A stretch of 64,000 nucleotides of DNA from an uncultured Actinomycetes bacterium (GCA_903863015.1 CAIPAI010000042.1:1-64000), one strand, 5' to 3'. Counted from the stretch's first letter, positions 45,075 through 53,594 are shown. Translations and numbers: made by a program. Notes: generated from the sequence alone by a model not told the origin.

Positions 45075-45767
45075 ATGACAGATCGCCGCGAAGAATTAGC
45101 GAAACATCTCGATCAAGTGCGGGCCGAAATTGCCACAGCAGCACGAGCGGCTCATCGTCAACCTGAAGAGATATCTCTTGTCGTAGTGACGAAGAATTTC
45201 CCTGCAACTGATGTGGAACATTTGATAGCCCTCGGGGTAAGCGATGTGGGGGAGAATCGTGAGCAAGAGGGATCATCTAAATCAAGCGAGGTGCGCTCGT
45301 CGATCAATTGGCACTTCATTGGCCAGTTACAGCGGAATAAAGTGAAGTCGGTAATTGAGTGGGCCAATGTGATTCACTCCGTTGATCGCATCGAATTGGC
45401 GGAAGAAATTGTGAAGCGGGCAGTGGGGCGCAGTCAGATATTGCGAGTTCTTGTCCAAGTCTCCCTCGACAGCGCGCCGGGGCGTGCGGGAGCACCTAGA
45501 TCTGAGCTCAACGAGATCGCCTCCTTATTAGCCACGTCGCCGATGGTTGAACTTTCTGGTCTGATGGCCGTGGCCCCGCTCGATGAGGATCCTCGGGCGG
45601 CCTTTCATCGCCTTCAAGCCATTCGGGCTGACTTCATCAGCGACTTTCCCGAGGCAGTGTGGTGCTCTGCCGGCATGAGCGGCGACTTTGCCGCAGCCAT
45701 CGAATTTGGCGCGACACACGTCCGCATAGGCTCTTCAATACTCGGTTCACGTCCCACATTCGGGTAA
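45075..45767 (+). CDS. yggS: PLP homeostasis protein YggS (YlmE/PLPBP)
   Basis: A 230-residue TIM-barrel PLP-binding protein with the lysine K40 in VVVTKNFPA, GENREQE, HFIGQLQRNKVK, and GMSGDFAAAIEFGATHVRIGS (broken: GMSGDFAAAI, EFGATHVRIGS). It buffers PLP and has no known catalytic activity. It lies between pgeF and sepF, as in most Actinobacteria and Firmicutes. Confidence 0.94.
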   Translation: MTDRREELAKHLDQVRAEIATAARAAHRQPEEISLVVVTKNFPATDVEHLIALGVSDVGENREQEGSSKSSEVRSSINWHFIGQLQRNKVKSVIEWANVIHSVDRIELAEEIVKRAVGRSQILRVLVQVSLDSAPGRAGAPRSELNEIASLLATSPMVELSGLMAVAPLDEDPRAAFHRLQAIRADFISDFPEAVWCSAGMSGDFAAAIEFGATHVRIGSSILGSRPTFG

Positions 45768-45778
45768 CGTCTCATTTC

Positions 45779-46273
45779 ATGGCAAACAGTATGCGCAAAA
45801 TGGCTAAGTACCTCGGTTTAGTTGATGCCGATGAGATGCTCGAAGGTGAAGCAGTCATTGAAGAGACGCAGGTAATGCGTCGTCCTGCTTTCGACATGTC
45901 ACGAGTTCGCCGCGAAACCGCTCAACCTGTGGTCAGCGATGTGCGCACCGTTGCACCTATGGCAACATCCCACGTTGAGCCCATTGAGCGACCGCTTAAC
46001 AAGATCGTCACCCTGCACCCGCGCAATTACAATGAGGCGAAGACGATCGGCGAGCATTATCGTCAAGGCGTTCCAGTCATCATGAATGTAACGGATATGA
46101 CGGATGCAGACGCCAAGCGTCTCGTTGATTTTGGTGCCGGTCTAGCTTTCGGTCTCCATGGTTCCATTGAGCGAGTTACGCAGAAGGTTTTCCTGATCTC
46201 ACCGGCAAATGTCAGCGTCTCGCTCGAAGAGAAGAGTGCGGCCGCCGAGGCATCCTTCTTCAATCAATCCTAA
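45779..46273 (+). CDS. sepF: Cell division protein SepF
   Basis: FtsZ membrane anchor, 164 residues. Starts MANSMRKMAKYLGLVD, an amphipathic membrane-binding helix, followed by a linker and the conserved C-terminal domain (IVTLHPRNYNEAKTIGEHYRQG, split as IVTLHPRNYNEA then KTIGEHYRQG; VDFGAGLAFGLHGSIERV). ATG 45779 is chosen because it yields the family N-terminus; upstream in-frame sequence lies in yggS. In Actinobacteria lacking FtsA, SepF is the main FtsZ membrane tether. Confidence 0.94.
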   Translation: MANSMRKMAKYLGLVDADEMLEGEAVIEETQVMRRPAFDMSRVRRETAQPVVSDVRTVAPMATSHVEPIERPLNKIVTLHPRNYNEAKTIGEHYRQGVPVIMNVTDMTDADAKRLVDFGAGLAFGLHGSIERVTQKVFLISPANVSVSLEEKSAAAEASFFNQS

Positions 46274-46285
46274 GGTTCGGGCCTC

Positions 46286-46579
46286 GTGCTCTTCGTCCTA
46301 AGTTTTGTTGATCTCGTCCTTCAGTTATTCCTTTACTTTTTATTAGCGCGCCTCATTCTTGAATACGTGCGCATGTTTGCTCGGTCTTGGCGACCTAAAG
46401 GGCTGATACTCGTGCTGATCACCGGCATCTATGTAGTCACCGATAAGCCGCTCAACCTCCTCCGGCGCCGAATACCTCCACTTCGCATGGGTGGCATCAG
46501 CCTTGATTTATCGTTCTTGGTGCTTTTCGTCATCGTGAGCGTTCTCAGATCAGGTGTGCGAATTCTCGCCCTTCTCTAA
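46286..46579 (+). CDS. YggT family membrane protein (SepG-like)
   Basis: A 97-residue protein with two or three transmembrane segments and the conserved YVVTDKPLNLLRRRIPPLRMG loop (here YVVTDKPLNLLRRR, IPPLRMG). Homologues in Streptomyces help localise FtsZ or compact the nucleoid. GTG start. Its 3' end overlaps the convergent ileS by four bases. In related genomes divIVA follows; it does not here. Confidence 0.88.
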   Translation: MLFVLSFVDLVLQLFLYFLLARLILEYVRMFARSWRPKGLILVLITGIYVVTDKPLNLLRRRIPPLRMGGISLDLSFLVLFVIVSVLRSGVRILALL

Positions 46580-49500
46580 TTGGCTTTGGTCACCGAAAAG
46601 CGCATTCCAATATCTTCGTTCTCATGGGGATGCTCACCCTCGTGGTGGTTCAATTCAAGAGCGAGCACCTCATTCATAATTTCGCCACCATGTCTCTCGA
46701 TAACTTCATCGAGGGGACTCTCGCCGGACCAGCTCACCAAAATACGATCACTTACATCGAATCCAGAACTCTTCCGGGCGTCTTGGATACTGCGAATAAT
46801 CTCTCGCATGATTCCGGCTGAACGTAATTCAGGCGTCATTGTGAGGTCGAGCGCTACGCTCTCGCCGGAATCAGAGGCGTAGGTCCAACCAGAACGTGGA
46901 GTTTCGGTAATGACGACATCTTCCAAGAAGATCTCGCGATCACCCACGAGCGTCTTGCCATTCTTTCGAAGAATCACGACCAAAGACGTGGCGTCGACTG
47001 CGGCCACCTCCGCAGCTACGGTGGCAGTTTCCTTTCCGAATCGTGTACCCAAAGTTCGGAAATTTGGTTTAAGAGAGAGGTCCACGACATCAACTTCGGA
47101 AATGTCGTCAAGATGAAGCACGTTGAGTTCTTCAGCAATCTCGTTACGGAGTTCCTCGCTCAGCGCCTGCCATCCCGGGGCGGAGATAAGGGCTCGACCT
47201 AATGGTTGTCGAATTTTGATATTGGACTCAGCGCGGGCAGCTCTGCCGAGTTCTACCAAACGGCGCACTTGGCCCACCTGACCAATCAAACTTTCATCGA
47301 TAAGTTCTGGGTTCACCTTCGGAAAGTCGGCGAGGTGAACCGAAAGGGCAGCCTTTGAATCCGCTGGTCGTATGAGCTCTTGCCATACGTGTTCGGTGAT
47401 GAAGGGAACCATAGGAGCCATCACGAGAGTGAGATCGCGCAGGCACTCAAAAAGAGTTGCCAATGCTGCCGGGTCACCATCCCAGAAGCGGCGACGAGAA
47501 CGACGCACGTACCAGTTTGAGAGGTTGTCGATAAAGGATGCGATTGCTCTACCTGCTGCTTGCGAGTCGAAATCAGTCAATGAAGCATCAACCGTGTGGA
47601 TCATTGAATTGAGTTCAGAAATGATCCAATGATCAAGGGTGGAGCGTTCTTCCAGAGGGACCACCTTTGTGGCATCGAAATCTGATGTTCGTGCGTAGAG
47701 ACTGAGGAATGCGACCGTATTCCAGTATGTCAGGAGCGTTTTTCGGATCACCTCGGTAATTGCGTCATGGCCGACACGACGGGATTGCCACGGTGAACCT
47801 GCGGCCAACATGAACCAACGAACGGCATCAGCCCCGTGTTCATCCATGAGGGAGATTGGTTCCAAGACGTTTCCAAGATGCTTGCTCATCTTTCGACCAT
47901 CTTTATCAAGAATATGACCTAGGCAGAGCACGGTTTTATAGGAACTCTCCTCGAACACCAAGGTTCCAATTGCCATGAGTGTGTAAAACCATCCGCGAGT
48001 TTGGTCGATGGCTTCACAGATGAAGTCAGCTGGATAAGCAGCGTTGAATTTTTCAACGCTACCTTCCTTATGCGGGTAGCCCCATTGTGCGAAGGGCATG
48101 GCGCCTGAGTCGTACCAACAGTCGATTACCTCAGGTACTCGATTCATTTCTCCAGCGCACTGCTCGCAAGGGAAAGTCACGTCGTCGACGAAGGGGCGAT
48201 GGGGATCTAAAGAGGAGAGATTTTGACCTGCGCGACCGCCAAGTTCTGCCAAGGATCCGAAACACTCCATATGGCCTTCTTCACAACGCCAGATAGGAAG
48301 TGGTGTTCCCCAGTAACGATTTCTTGAAACTGCCCAATCGATGTTGTTGTTTAGCCAATCGCCGTAACGACCGCTACGAATCGTTTCGGGATGCCAGTCT
48401 GTCTTTTCGTTCTCCGAAATGAGCGCATCTTTGATTGCTGTAGTGCGGATGTACCAAGAAGGTTGTGCGTAATACATCAAAGGGGTGTGACATCTCCAGC
48501 AATGCGGATATGAATGTTCGTATTGCTGCTGACGGAAGAGAAGTCCTCGTGCTTTGAGGTCCTTCACCAGTGCCTTGTCGGCGGTTTTAAAGAATTCTCC
48601 ACCCACCAAAGGAATCTCAGATTCGAAGGTGCCATCGGCTCTGACGGGATTGACCACAGGTAATCCGTATGAGCGGCACACTGCTAAGTCGTCTGCGCCA
48701 AAGGCGGGGGATTGGTGTACAAGGCCAGTGCCGTCTTCTGTCGTTACATACTCCGCAAGTACGACGTAGTGCGCATCTGGTATCTCTACCCAATCAAAAG
48801 GGCGCGAATATTTTGTGTGTTCAAGTGCGGAACCCTTGACAGATTCAAGAACTGTGACGCCATCACCAAGGACAGAAAGTAGTGGTTGCGCCACGATGAA
48901 CTTCTCGCCGGACTCATCAGATGCCACGACATAAGTAACTTTAGGGTGCACAGCGATGGCAGTATTGCTCACTAATGTCCAGGGAGTAGTCGTCCAGACT
49001 AGAAGCGATATGCCTTCGTACTTACCTTCAGTGATAGGGAAGCGCACGAAGACTGAAGGATCGGTGATCGTTTCATAGCCTTGTGCTAATTCGTGGTCGG
49101 AGAGACCGGTTCCGCAGCGTGGGCAATAGGGCGCTACTCGGTGGTCTTGTACGAGCAAACCCTTATTCCAAATTTGCTGAAGTGACCACCAGACGCTCTC
49201 TACATATTCAGGAGACATCGTCCAATAAGCGGTATCGAAATCAACCCAGAAGCCCATGCGAGTAGTCATCTCTTCGAAGGCGCCCACATGTCGTTGCACG
49301 GATTCGCGACACTTATCGTTAAAGGGAGCTACTCCGTACTTTTCGATATCGCCTTTTCCGGTGAAGCCAAGTTCCTTTTCAACTGCAAGTTCCACTGGTA
49401 AACCGTGACAATCCCAACCTGCTTTGCGAATGACATGGCGACCCTTCATGGTGTGGAATCGCGGGAAGACGTCTTTAAAGACGCGCGCCTCTACGTGGTG

Positions 49501-49698
49501 TGTTCCAGGCATGCCATTCGCGGTGGGTGGGCCTTCGTAGAAGGTCCATGTGTCGGCGCCTTCACGTTCACTTACTGAACGCGCAAAGACGCTCTCGCGA
49601 TCCCAAAAGGAGAGCACGCTTCGGTCGATCTCGGCCAAGTTGATCTGTGTGGGGAGTGACTTCCACGGTGACTTCTTCTCATGTGCGCTGCCCGTCAT
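46576..49698 (-). CDS. ileS: Isoleucyl-tRNA synthetase, type 2 (IleRS2)
   Basis: Charges tRNA-Ile. The 1040-residue protein belongs to the eukaryote-like IleRS2 branch. The class I signature HxGH appears as G65-T66-H67-H68 in PGTHHVEAR, and the KMSKS loop reads KMSKH (603-607). The editing domain (VWTTTPWTLVSNTAIAVHP, split VWTTTPWTLV, SNTAIAVHP) and anticodon-binding domain are present. ATG 49698 follows GGAGGAG (49710-49704); the longer upstream frame is rejected since it covers the T-box leader. IleRS2 enzymes are naturally resistant to mupirocin. Confidence 0.95.
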   Translation of the reverse strand: MTGSAHEKKSPWKSLPTQINLAEIDRSVLSFWDRESVFARSVSEREGADTWTFYEGPPTANGMPGTHHVEARVFKDVFPRFHTMKGRHVIRKAGWDCHGLPVELAVEKELGFTGKGDIEKYGVAPFNDKCRESVQRHVGAFEEMTTRMGFWVDFDTAYWTMSPEYVESVWWSLQQIWNKGLLVQDHRVAPYCPRCGTGLSDHELAQGYETITDPSVFVRFPITEGKYEGISLLVWTTTPWTLVSNTAIAVHPKVTYVVASDESGEKFIVAQPLLSVLGDGVTVLESVKGSALEHTKYSRPFDWVEIPDAHYVVLAEYVTTEDGTGLVHQSPAFGADDLAVCRSYGLPVVNPVRADGTFESEIPLVGGEFFKTADKALVKDLKARGLLFRQQQYEHSYPHCWRCHTPLMYYAQPSWYIRTTAIKDALISENEKTDWHPETIRSGRYGDWLNNNIDWAVSRNRYWGTPLPIWRCEEGHMECFGSLAELGGRAGQNLSSLDPHRPFVDDVTFPCEQCAGEMNRVPEVIDCWYDSGAMPFAQWGYPHKEGSVEKFNAAYPADFICEAIDQTRGWFYTLMAIGTLVFEESSYKTVLCLGHILDKDGRKMSKHLGNVLEPISLMDEHGADAVRWFMLAAGSPWQSRRVGHDAITEVIRKTLLTYWNTVAFLSLYARTSDFDATKVVPLEERSTLDHWIISELNSMIHTVDASLTDFDSQAAGRAIASFIDNLSNWYVRRSRRRFWDGDPAALATLFECLRDLTLVMAPMVPFITEHVWQELIRPADSKAALSVHLADFPKVNPELIDESLIGQVGQVRRLVELGRAARAESNIKIRQPLGRALISAPGWQALSEELRNEIAEELNVLHLDDISEVDVVDLSLKPNFRTLGTRFGKETATVAAEVAAVDATSLVVILRKNGKTLVGDREIFLEDVVITETPRSGWTYASDSGESVALDLTMTPELRSAGIMREIIRSIQDARKSSGFDVSDRILVSWSGESPLDEVIERHGGEIMNEVLALELNHHEGEHPHENEDIGMRFSVTKAN

Positions 49699-49900
49699 CT
49701 GCACTCCTCCGGTTAGTCGAACTCCATGAGTTCGATATATCTGAGTTCGATATATCAACAGAGGGACGACTTTCGCCGCGGTACCACCCACTTTGCGCCT
49801 CGCGACGCCACTCTTCTGTCGTACTTGTCACTCAGGGGGTGATTTTCACTTGCATGTGAACTTCGGGCTTACACCGTCCCCGAATCGCTCTTCTTCGTTT
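49699..49900 (-). promoter_or_regulatory. T-box leader of ileS
   Basis: On the minus strand, TGGGTGGTACCGCG (49790-49777) matches 13 of 14 bases of the T-box consensus, followed by the usual CGTCCCT. A short hairpin region upstream contains an ATC that could be the isoleucine specifier (49843-49841). There is no terminator; instead the SD is close, fitting the translational T-boxes with short Stem I known for actinobacterial ileS. Uncharged tRNA-Ile should activate translation. Confidence 0.85.
49728..49757 (-). repeat. 15-bp tandem repeat in the ileS leader
   Basis: GAGTTCGATATATCT (49728-49742) is followed by GAGTTCGATATATCA (49743-49757). The first copy also pairs with TCGAACTC (49717-49724), near the ileS Shine-Dalgarno sequence. 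It lies between the T-box element and the start codon. Confidence 0.85.
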
Positions 49901-49969
49901 GCAAGTTACTCGTCCCCGTCACCGTGCATAGGTAGACCTGGAGGAGTTTACCGGTCGTAGGATCATCTT

Positions 49970-50275
49970 GTGAGCGAAGTGGAGTCGATCAGACTGGCTA
50001 TCCGGGTTAAACCGGGGGCATCCAGAACTGCGGTCGGCGGCCTCGTGGGGGAGGAACTCGCGGTAGCCATCACCGCCCAAGCACATGATGGTGAGGCAAA
50101 TAAGGCGGCGATCGCGGCTATAGCCAAGGCCTTGGGCGTGGGTAAATCCAGGGTAGAGATCGTGAAAGGGGCGACTTTTCGCTCGAAAGTGGTGGAGATC
50201 TCCCTTGACCCTGGAGCGCGTGCGGAGGTCGAACGGAAGATTTGGGCGATGCGAACCCTCCCCACGCACAAGTAA
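49970..50275 (+). CDS. DUF167 family protein (YggU-like)
   Basis: A 101-residue protein with the family signature IRVKPGASRTAVGG, HDGEANKAAIAAIAKALGV and VEIVKGATFRSKVVEI. Function unknown in bacteria. GTG start at 49970. It diverges from ileS; its promoter region overlaps the ileS leader promoter. Confidence 0.88.
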   Translation: MSEVESIRLAIRVKPGASRTAVGGLVGEELAVAITAQAHDGEANKAAIAAIAKALGVGKSRVEIVKGATFRSKVVEISLDPGARAEVERKIWAMRTLPTHK

Positions 50276-50347
50276 TCGGCTACCCTTCCCCCAGTTAGAC
50301 CAAGAATTCATCTAGGAATTCAGCTAGTAGCGGTGAAGGAGATTACG

Positions 50348-51217
50348 GTGCCCAGCAAGAAGCCTGTTGCCAAGGTAGCGAAGAAGGCCCCTGCGAAGCC
50401 ACTGGTCAAGGCGCCTGCCAAGAAAGCCGCGTCCGTGAAGAAAGCTGCTCCGGTGAAGAAGGCTGCGCCTGCTAAGAAGGCTGCGCCTGCTAAGAAGGCT
50501 GCGCCTGCTAAGAAGGCTGCTCCGGTAAAGAAGGCTGCTCCGGCCAAGAAGGCTGCTCCTGCCAAGAAGGCTGCTCCGGTAAAGAAGGCTGCGCCTGCCA
50601 AGAAGGCTGCGCCTGCCAAGAAGGCTGCGCCGGTAAAGAAGGCTGCTCCTGCAAAGGAAGAAGCTCCAGCCAAGAAAGTCCTGACTGCCCCTGAAAAGGC
50701 CGCGGCCAAGAGCGAGAATGAACTCCCACATGGAATTGTTGCCCCACGCCTAGTCATGCTTCCCAGCGCAAAGCCGGCGAAGAAGAAAGGCGGAACCACT
50801 CTTAAGCCGCTCAAGGGAGCGCCCGAACCTTTAGTTGTTAAAGATGGCGAAGGTCCTTGGACAAAGAGTGAATTAAATGACATTAAGAAAGAGCTCGAAA
50901 GAGAGCTTGTACGCCTGAGAGCAGAATTGGCCGCCGCAGAGATCGAAATCAATGATCTCTTAAGAGATTCAGGCGATGGGGCTGGCGATGATCAAGCCGA
51001 TGCCGGAACCAAAACTTTCGAGCGCGAACACGAGTTATCGCTTTTGAATAATAATCGTGACATGGTCGTTCAATGTGAGCGAGCATTGGCTCGTATTACC
51101 GACGGAACATACGGCGTTTGTGAGTTGTGCGGACATCCGATCGGAAAAGCGCGCCTTCAGGTATTTCCTCGAGCCACCATGTGTATGGTCTGCAAGCAAC
51201 GCGAAGAGCGTCGTTAA
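50348..51217 (+). CDS. DksA/TraR zinc-finger protein with histone-H1-like tail
   Basis: The 289-residue protein has a lysine/alanine/proline-rich tail (about residues 4-125), a coiled coil (ELNDIKKELERELVRLRAEL, residues 175-200 and again 222-250), and a C-terminal DksA-type zinc finger with C258, C261, C279 and C282 (CELCGHPIG...CMVC). DksA-like proteins act in the RNA polymerase secondary channel; the acidic tip motif DQADAG (DxxDxG) lies between the coiled-coil arms. GTG 50348 follows AAGGAG (50336-50341). The gene is normally found between ileS and lspA in Actinobacteria. The tail resembles that of the sigma factor at 8.6 kb. Confidence 0.85.
   Translation: MPSKKPVAKVAKKAPAKPLVKAPAKKAASVKKAAPVKKAAPAKKAAPAKKAAPAKKAAPVKKAAPAKKAAPAKKAAPVKKAAPAKKAAPAKKAAPVKKAAPAKEEAPAKKVLTAPEKAAAKSENELPHGIVAPRLVMLPSAKPAKKKGGTTLKPLKGAPEPLVVKDGEGPWTKSELNDIKKELERELVRLRAELAAAEIEINDLLRDSGDGAGDDQADAGTKTFEREHELSLLNNNRDMVVQCERALARITDGTYGVCELCGHPIGKARLQVFPRATMCMVCKQREERR
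50440..50655 (+). repeat. 15-bp repeats encoding the K/A/P tail of the DksA-like protein
   Basis: About fourteen near-identical units of the type AAGAAGGCTGCTCCGG/GCGCCTGCC encode [14 protein letters not shown] motifs. The units are much more alike than those of the sigma-factor tail, suggesting recent expansion or strong homogenisation. Number of units could vary between strains. Confidence 0.9.
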
Positions 51218-52050
51218 GGCTTAGCGAAGCCGCTCTGCGAAAGGATGAGTTGTCCTTTCGAGGAGAGTAAGAACAAAATAAACGCATCTCTCGTTGACTT
51301 GTTTGCTTTGTTGCTCGGAAGCGGAGCGATGCTATAAACCGTCTTTAAATTTTTTGCCTCGGGTATCTCTATCGCTGTGAGTTTTGCGTTTGATAAAACA
51401 TCGGTGCGATAGATAAGGCCGGCATCTACCTCGCCGAGTAATACCTTTGTTTCAACTGATTTAACGTTAAGTTCAAAAGTTGCAGGTTTCAAAACGACCT
51501 TTGCTGCCTTAGCTACACTTTGCGTGAGTGCCCCACAGGGAACTTCTGCCGCGCAGATGGCGATTGTGGCGCGAGACAAATCCGCAAGGGATGCAATGTG
51601 GGTGGGATTTTCTTTAAGCACTGCTATCACTAAAGAGTTTGAGGCAAAGTCCTTCGCGGAACCGGCAAGTGCACTCTCTTCAGCTGCTAATTTCATTGGT
51701 GCTGGTCCGGCGGAGAGAAAGAGATCGGCCGGAACTCCATTGATTGCTTGTTGCGCCAACGTGCCTGAACCACCAAACGAGAAGATGAGATCGCTCTGCG
51801 GATAAATCCCTTTGAAGGCTCGTTCCAGGGCGGGGGCTACATCAGTCAAGCTCGAAGCGGCTAGCGCCACCACAGTTCCGCGCAATGCGCTCACTTGCCA
51901 CTTCTTTGCGACGCAGGTGTAGCGCACGCCATCTTTCACCGAGTTTCCACTCGTGCACTTTCCGGAGAGCGCTTGGGAGGGAGTCGTCGCAAGGGCAGCG
52001 CCAAGCACGAGGGTCATCGCAACCAATATGGTTCGCTTGATTGCGGTCAT
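51214..52050 (-). CDS. modA: ModA-like molybdate/tungstate-binding protein, orphan
   Basis: A 278-residue exported binding protein. A signal peptide (cleavage near SQA27) is followed by a small cysteine segment (GKCTSGNSVKDGVRYTC..., C32 and C46) and then a ModA domain: LAASSLTDVAPALERAF, FGGSGTLAQQ, ADLFLSAGPAPM, DAGLIYRTDV. Typical ModA proteins lack the cysteine segment. No modB or modC is nearby, so the permease must lie elsewhere or the ligand differs. It is convergent with the DksA-like gene (four-base overlap). Confidence 0.82.
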   Translation of the reverse strand: MTAIKRTILVAMTLVLGAALATTPSQALSGKCTSGNSVKDGVRYTCVAKKWQVSALRGTVVALAASSLTDVAPALERAFKGIYPQSDLIFSFGGSGTLAQQAINGVPADLFLSAGPAPMKLAAEESALAGSAKDFASNSLVIAVLKENPTHIASLADLSRATIAICAAEVPCGALTQSVAKAAKVVLKPATFELNVKSVETKVLLGEVDAGLIYRTDVLSNAKLTAIEIPEAKNLKTVYSIAPLPSNKANKSTRDAFILFLLSSKGQLILSQSGFAKP

Positions 52051-52150
52051 AATATTGAGAATATGCCGCTTATACGGGTATTACAACTCATCAGCGCCGA
52101 ATTATCGGGCGGAGGTTTGCCGCACAGAGGAAGCCTGAGAGACTTACCCT

Positions 52151-52642
52151 ATGTCCCGCAATCTCCCCGCTGCCCTCGCTCCTTTGCGCCGTGCGGGTTG
52201 GTTGATTGCCCTAGCCATACTTCTGCTCGACCAAGCGACCAAAATGTGGGCGGTCGCTGCCCTCTCCGATGGCCATCGCATGCAAGCCATTCCAGGTTTG
52301 CTCCACTTCACGTATGTGCGCAATTCAGGTGCGGCTTTCAGCATGGGTCTAGGAAGCACTCTCTACTTTGCACTCTTTTCACTCTTAGTCGGAATGGCTA
52401 TCGCGCTCTTTGGCGGGCATCGAAAAGAACTCTGGCTCCCTATGTCTCTTATCCTCGGGGGCGTCTTTGGCAATCTCAGCGATCGCATCTTTCGATCGCC
52501 AGGAGGTATGAAAGGCCACGTCGTCGACTGGATCGAATTACCTCACTGGCCAATTTTTAACATCGCAGATTCAGCGGTCGTGCTCGCCGCCACCATCATC
52601 GTTATCACCGCACTCTTCCAACGAAAGCGAACAGATGCCTGA
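52151..52642 (+). CDS. lspA: Lipoprotein signal peptidase LspA
   Basis: Aspartyl membrane protease that removes lipoprotein signal peptides. The 163-residue protein has four transmembrane segments and catalytic aspartates D111 (GNLSDRIFR) and D140 (FNIADSAV), plus LLDQATKMW and [14 protein letters not shown] 52151. It overlaps rluD by eight bases (ATGCCTGA). It would process the lipoprotein encoded at 3.6 kb. Confidence 0.95.
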   Translation: MSRNLPAALAPLRRAGWLIALAILLLDQATKMWAVAALSDGHRMQAIPGLLHFTYVRNSGAAFSMGLGSTLYFALFSLLVGMAIALFGGHRKELWLPMSLILGGVFGNLSDRIFRSPGGMKGHVVDWIELPHWPIFNIADSAVVLAATIIVITALFQRKRTDA

Positions 52643-53570
52643 TCAAAGACGGATAGTCATTCCTGCGGGCCTTGATGGCGAGCGGGTGGATTCAGGAATT
52701 TCGCGTTTGCTTGGACTCTCGCGCACGCGCGCTGCCGAACTGCTCGCCGAAGGTGGAATCACGCTGGCTCGCAATGGCGTTCGCCTCGGCAAATCAGATC
52801 GACTCGCTACCGACATGGTGATCGATGTGCTCATCCCGGAGCCCGTGCAGGAACTTGCAATCACTCCTCAAGCGATTCCAGACTTGGCCATTGTTTTTCA
52901 GGATGATCATTTTGTTGTCGTCGACAAGCCTTCAGGTGTGGCGGCTCATCCAAGTGTGGGCTGGAGCGGGGCTAACGTCCTAGGAGGATTAGCAGCGCTA
53001 GGCGTCTCGATTACAACCTCGGGCGCAGCTGAGCGCCGAGGGATCGTGCAACGCCTCGATGTAGGTACGAGCGGCCTGATGGTGGTGGCAAAATCTGAAA
53101 TCGCTTACTCCCGCCTCAAAGATGCTTTCCGCCAGCGGACGGTTACCAAGATTTACCATGCGCTCGTCCAGGGCCACCCCGATCCCAGCCGAGGCACGGT
53201 TGATGCCCCCATCGGTCGCCATCCCAAAGACGATTGGCGTTTCACGGTGATGGAAGGTGGGCGCGAGAGCATTACGCATTACGAGACATTGGAAGCTTTC
53301 CCGGCTGCTTCTCTCCTTGAGATTCACTTAGAGACGGGGCGTACTCACCAGATTCGGGTTCATATGTCTGCACTGCGCCACCCCTGCGTGGGAGATATCA
53401 CCTATGGGGCCGATCCCACCCTGGCGGACCGTTTGGGCCTCACCCGCCAATGGCTCCACGCCTGCGAATTGGAGTTCGAACACCCCCTGAGCGGCGAGTT
53501 AGTGCATTTCGTTTCCCCCTATCCGGCCGACCTCGAAGGGGGACTCGCGCGCCTGCGAAGTGAGCAGTAG
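52635..53570 (+). CDS. rluD: RluA-family 23S rRNA pseudouridine synthase
   Basis: The 311-residue protein has an N-terminal S4 RNA-binding domain (residues 15-70), then the catalytic domain with D142 in [14 protein letters not shown] and [12 protein letters not shown]. It isomerises uridine in rRNA; RluD-like specificity is inferred from the lspA neighbour pairing common in bacteria. The window also encodes PsuG/PsuK for recycling of pseudouridine released from RNA. Confidence 0.92.
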   Translation: MPDQRRIVIPAGLDGERVDSGISRLLGLSRTRAAELLAEGGITLARNGVRLGKSDRLATDMVIDVLIPEPVQELAITPQAIPDLAIVFQDDHFVVVDKPSGVAAHPSVGWSGANVLGGLAALGVSITTSGAAERRGIVQRLDVGTSGLMVVAKSEIAYSRLKDAFRQRTVTKIYHALVQGHPDPSRGTVDAPIGRHPKDDWRFTVMEGGRESITHYETLEAFPAASLLEIHLETGRTHQIRVHMSALRHPCVGDITYGADPTLADRLGLTRQWLHACELEFEHPLSGELVHFVSPYPADLEGGLARLRSEQ

Positions 53571-53594
53571 CGAAGAGGACTACCCTGCCTAGTC

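Noticed and set aside
49699-49791. N-terminal extension of ileS by 31 residues
   Set aside because: The region is the T-box leader and a good RBS precedes the internal ATG 49698.
50320-50952. Long minus-strand open frame opposite the DksA-like gene
   Set aside because: Same artefact: antisense of the AAG/GCT-rich repeats.
51895-52560. 221-aa plus-strand open frame overlapping modA and lspA
   Set aside because: lspA with both catalytic aspartates occupies another frame of the same strand.
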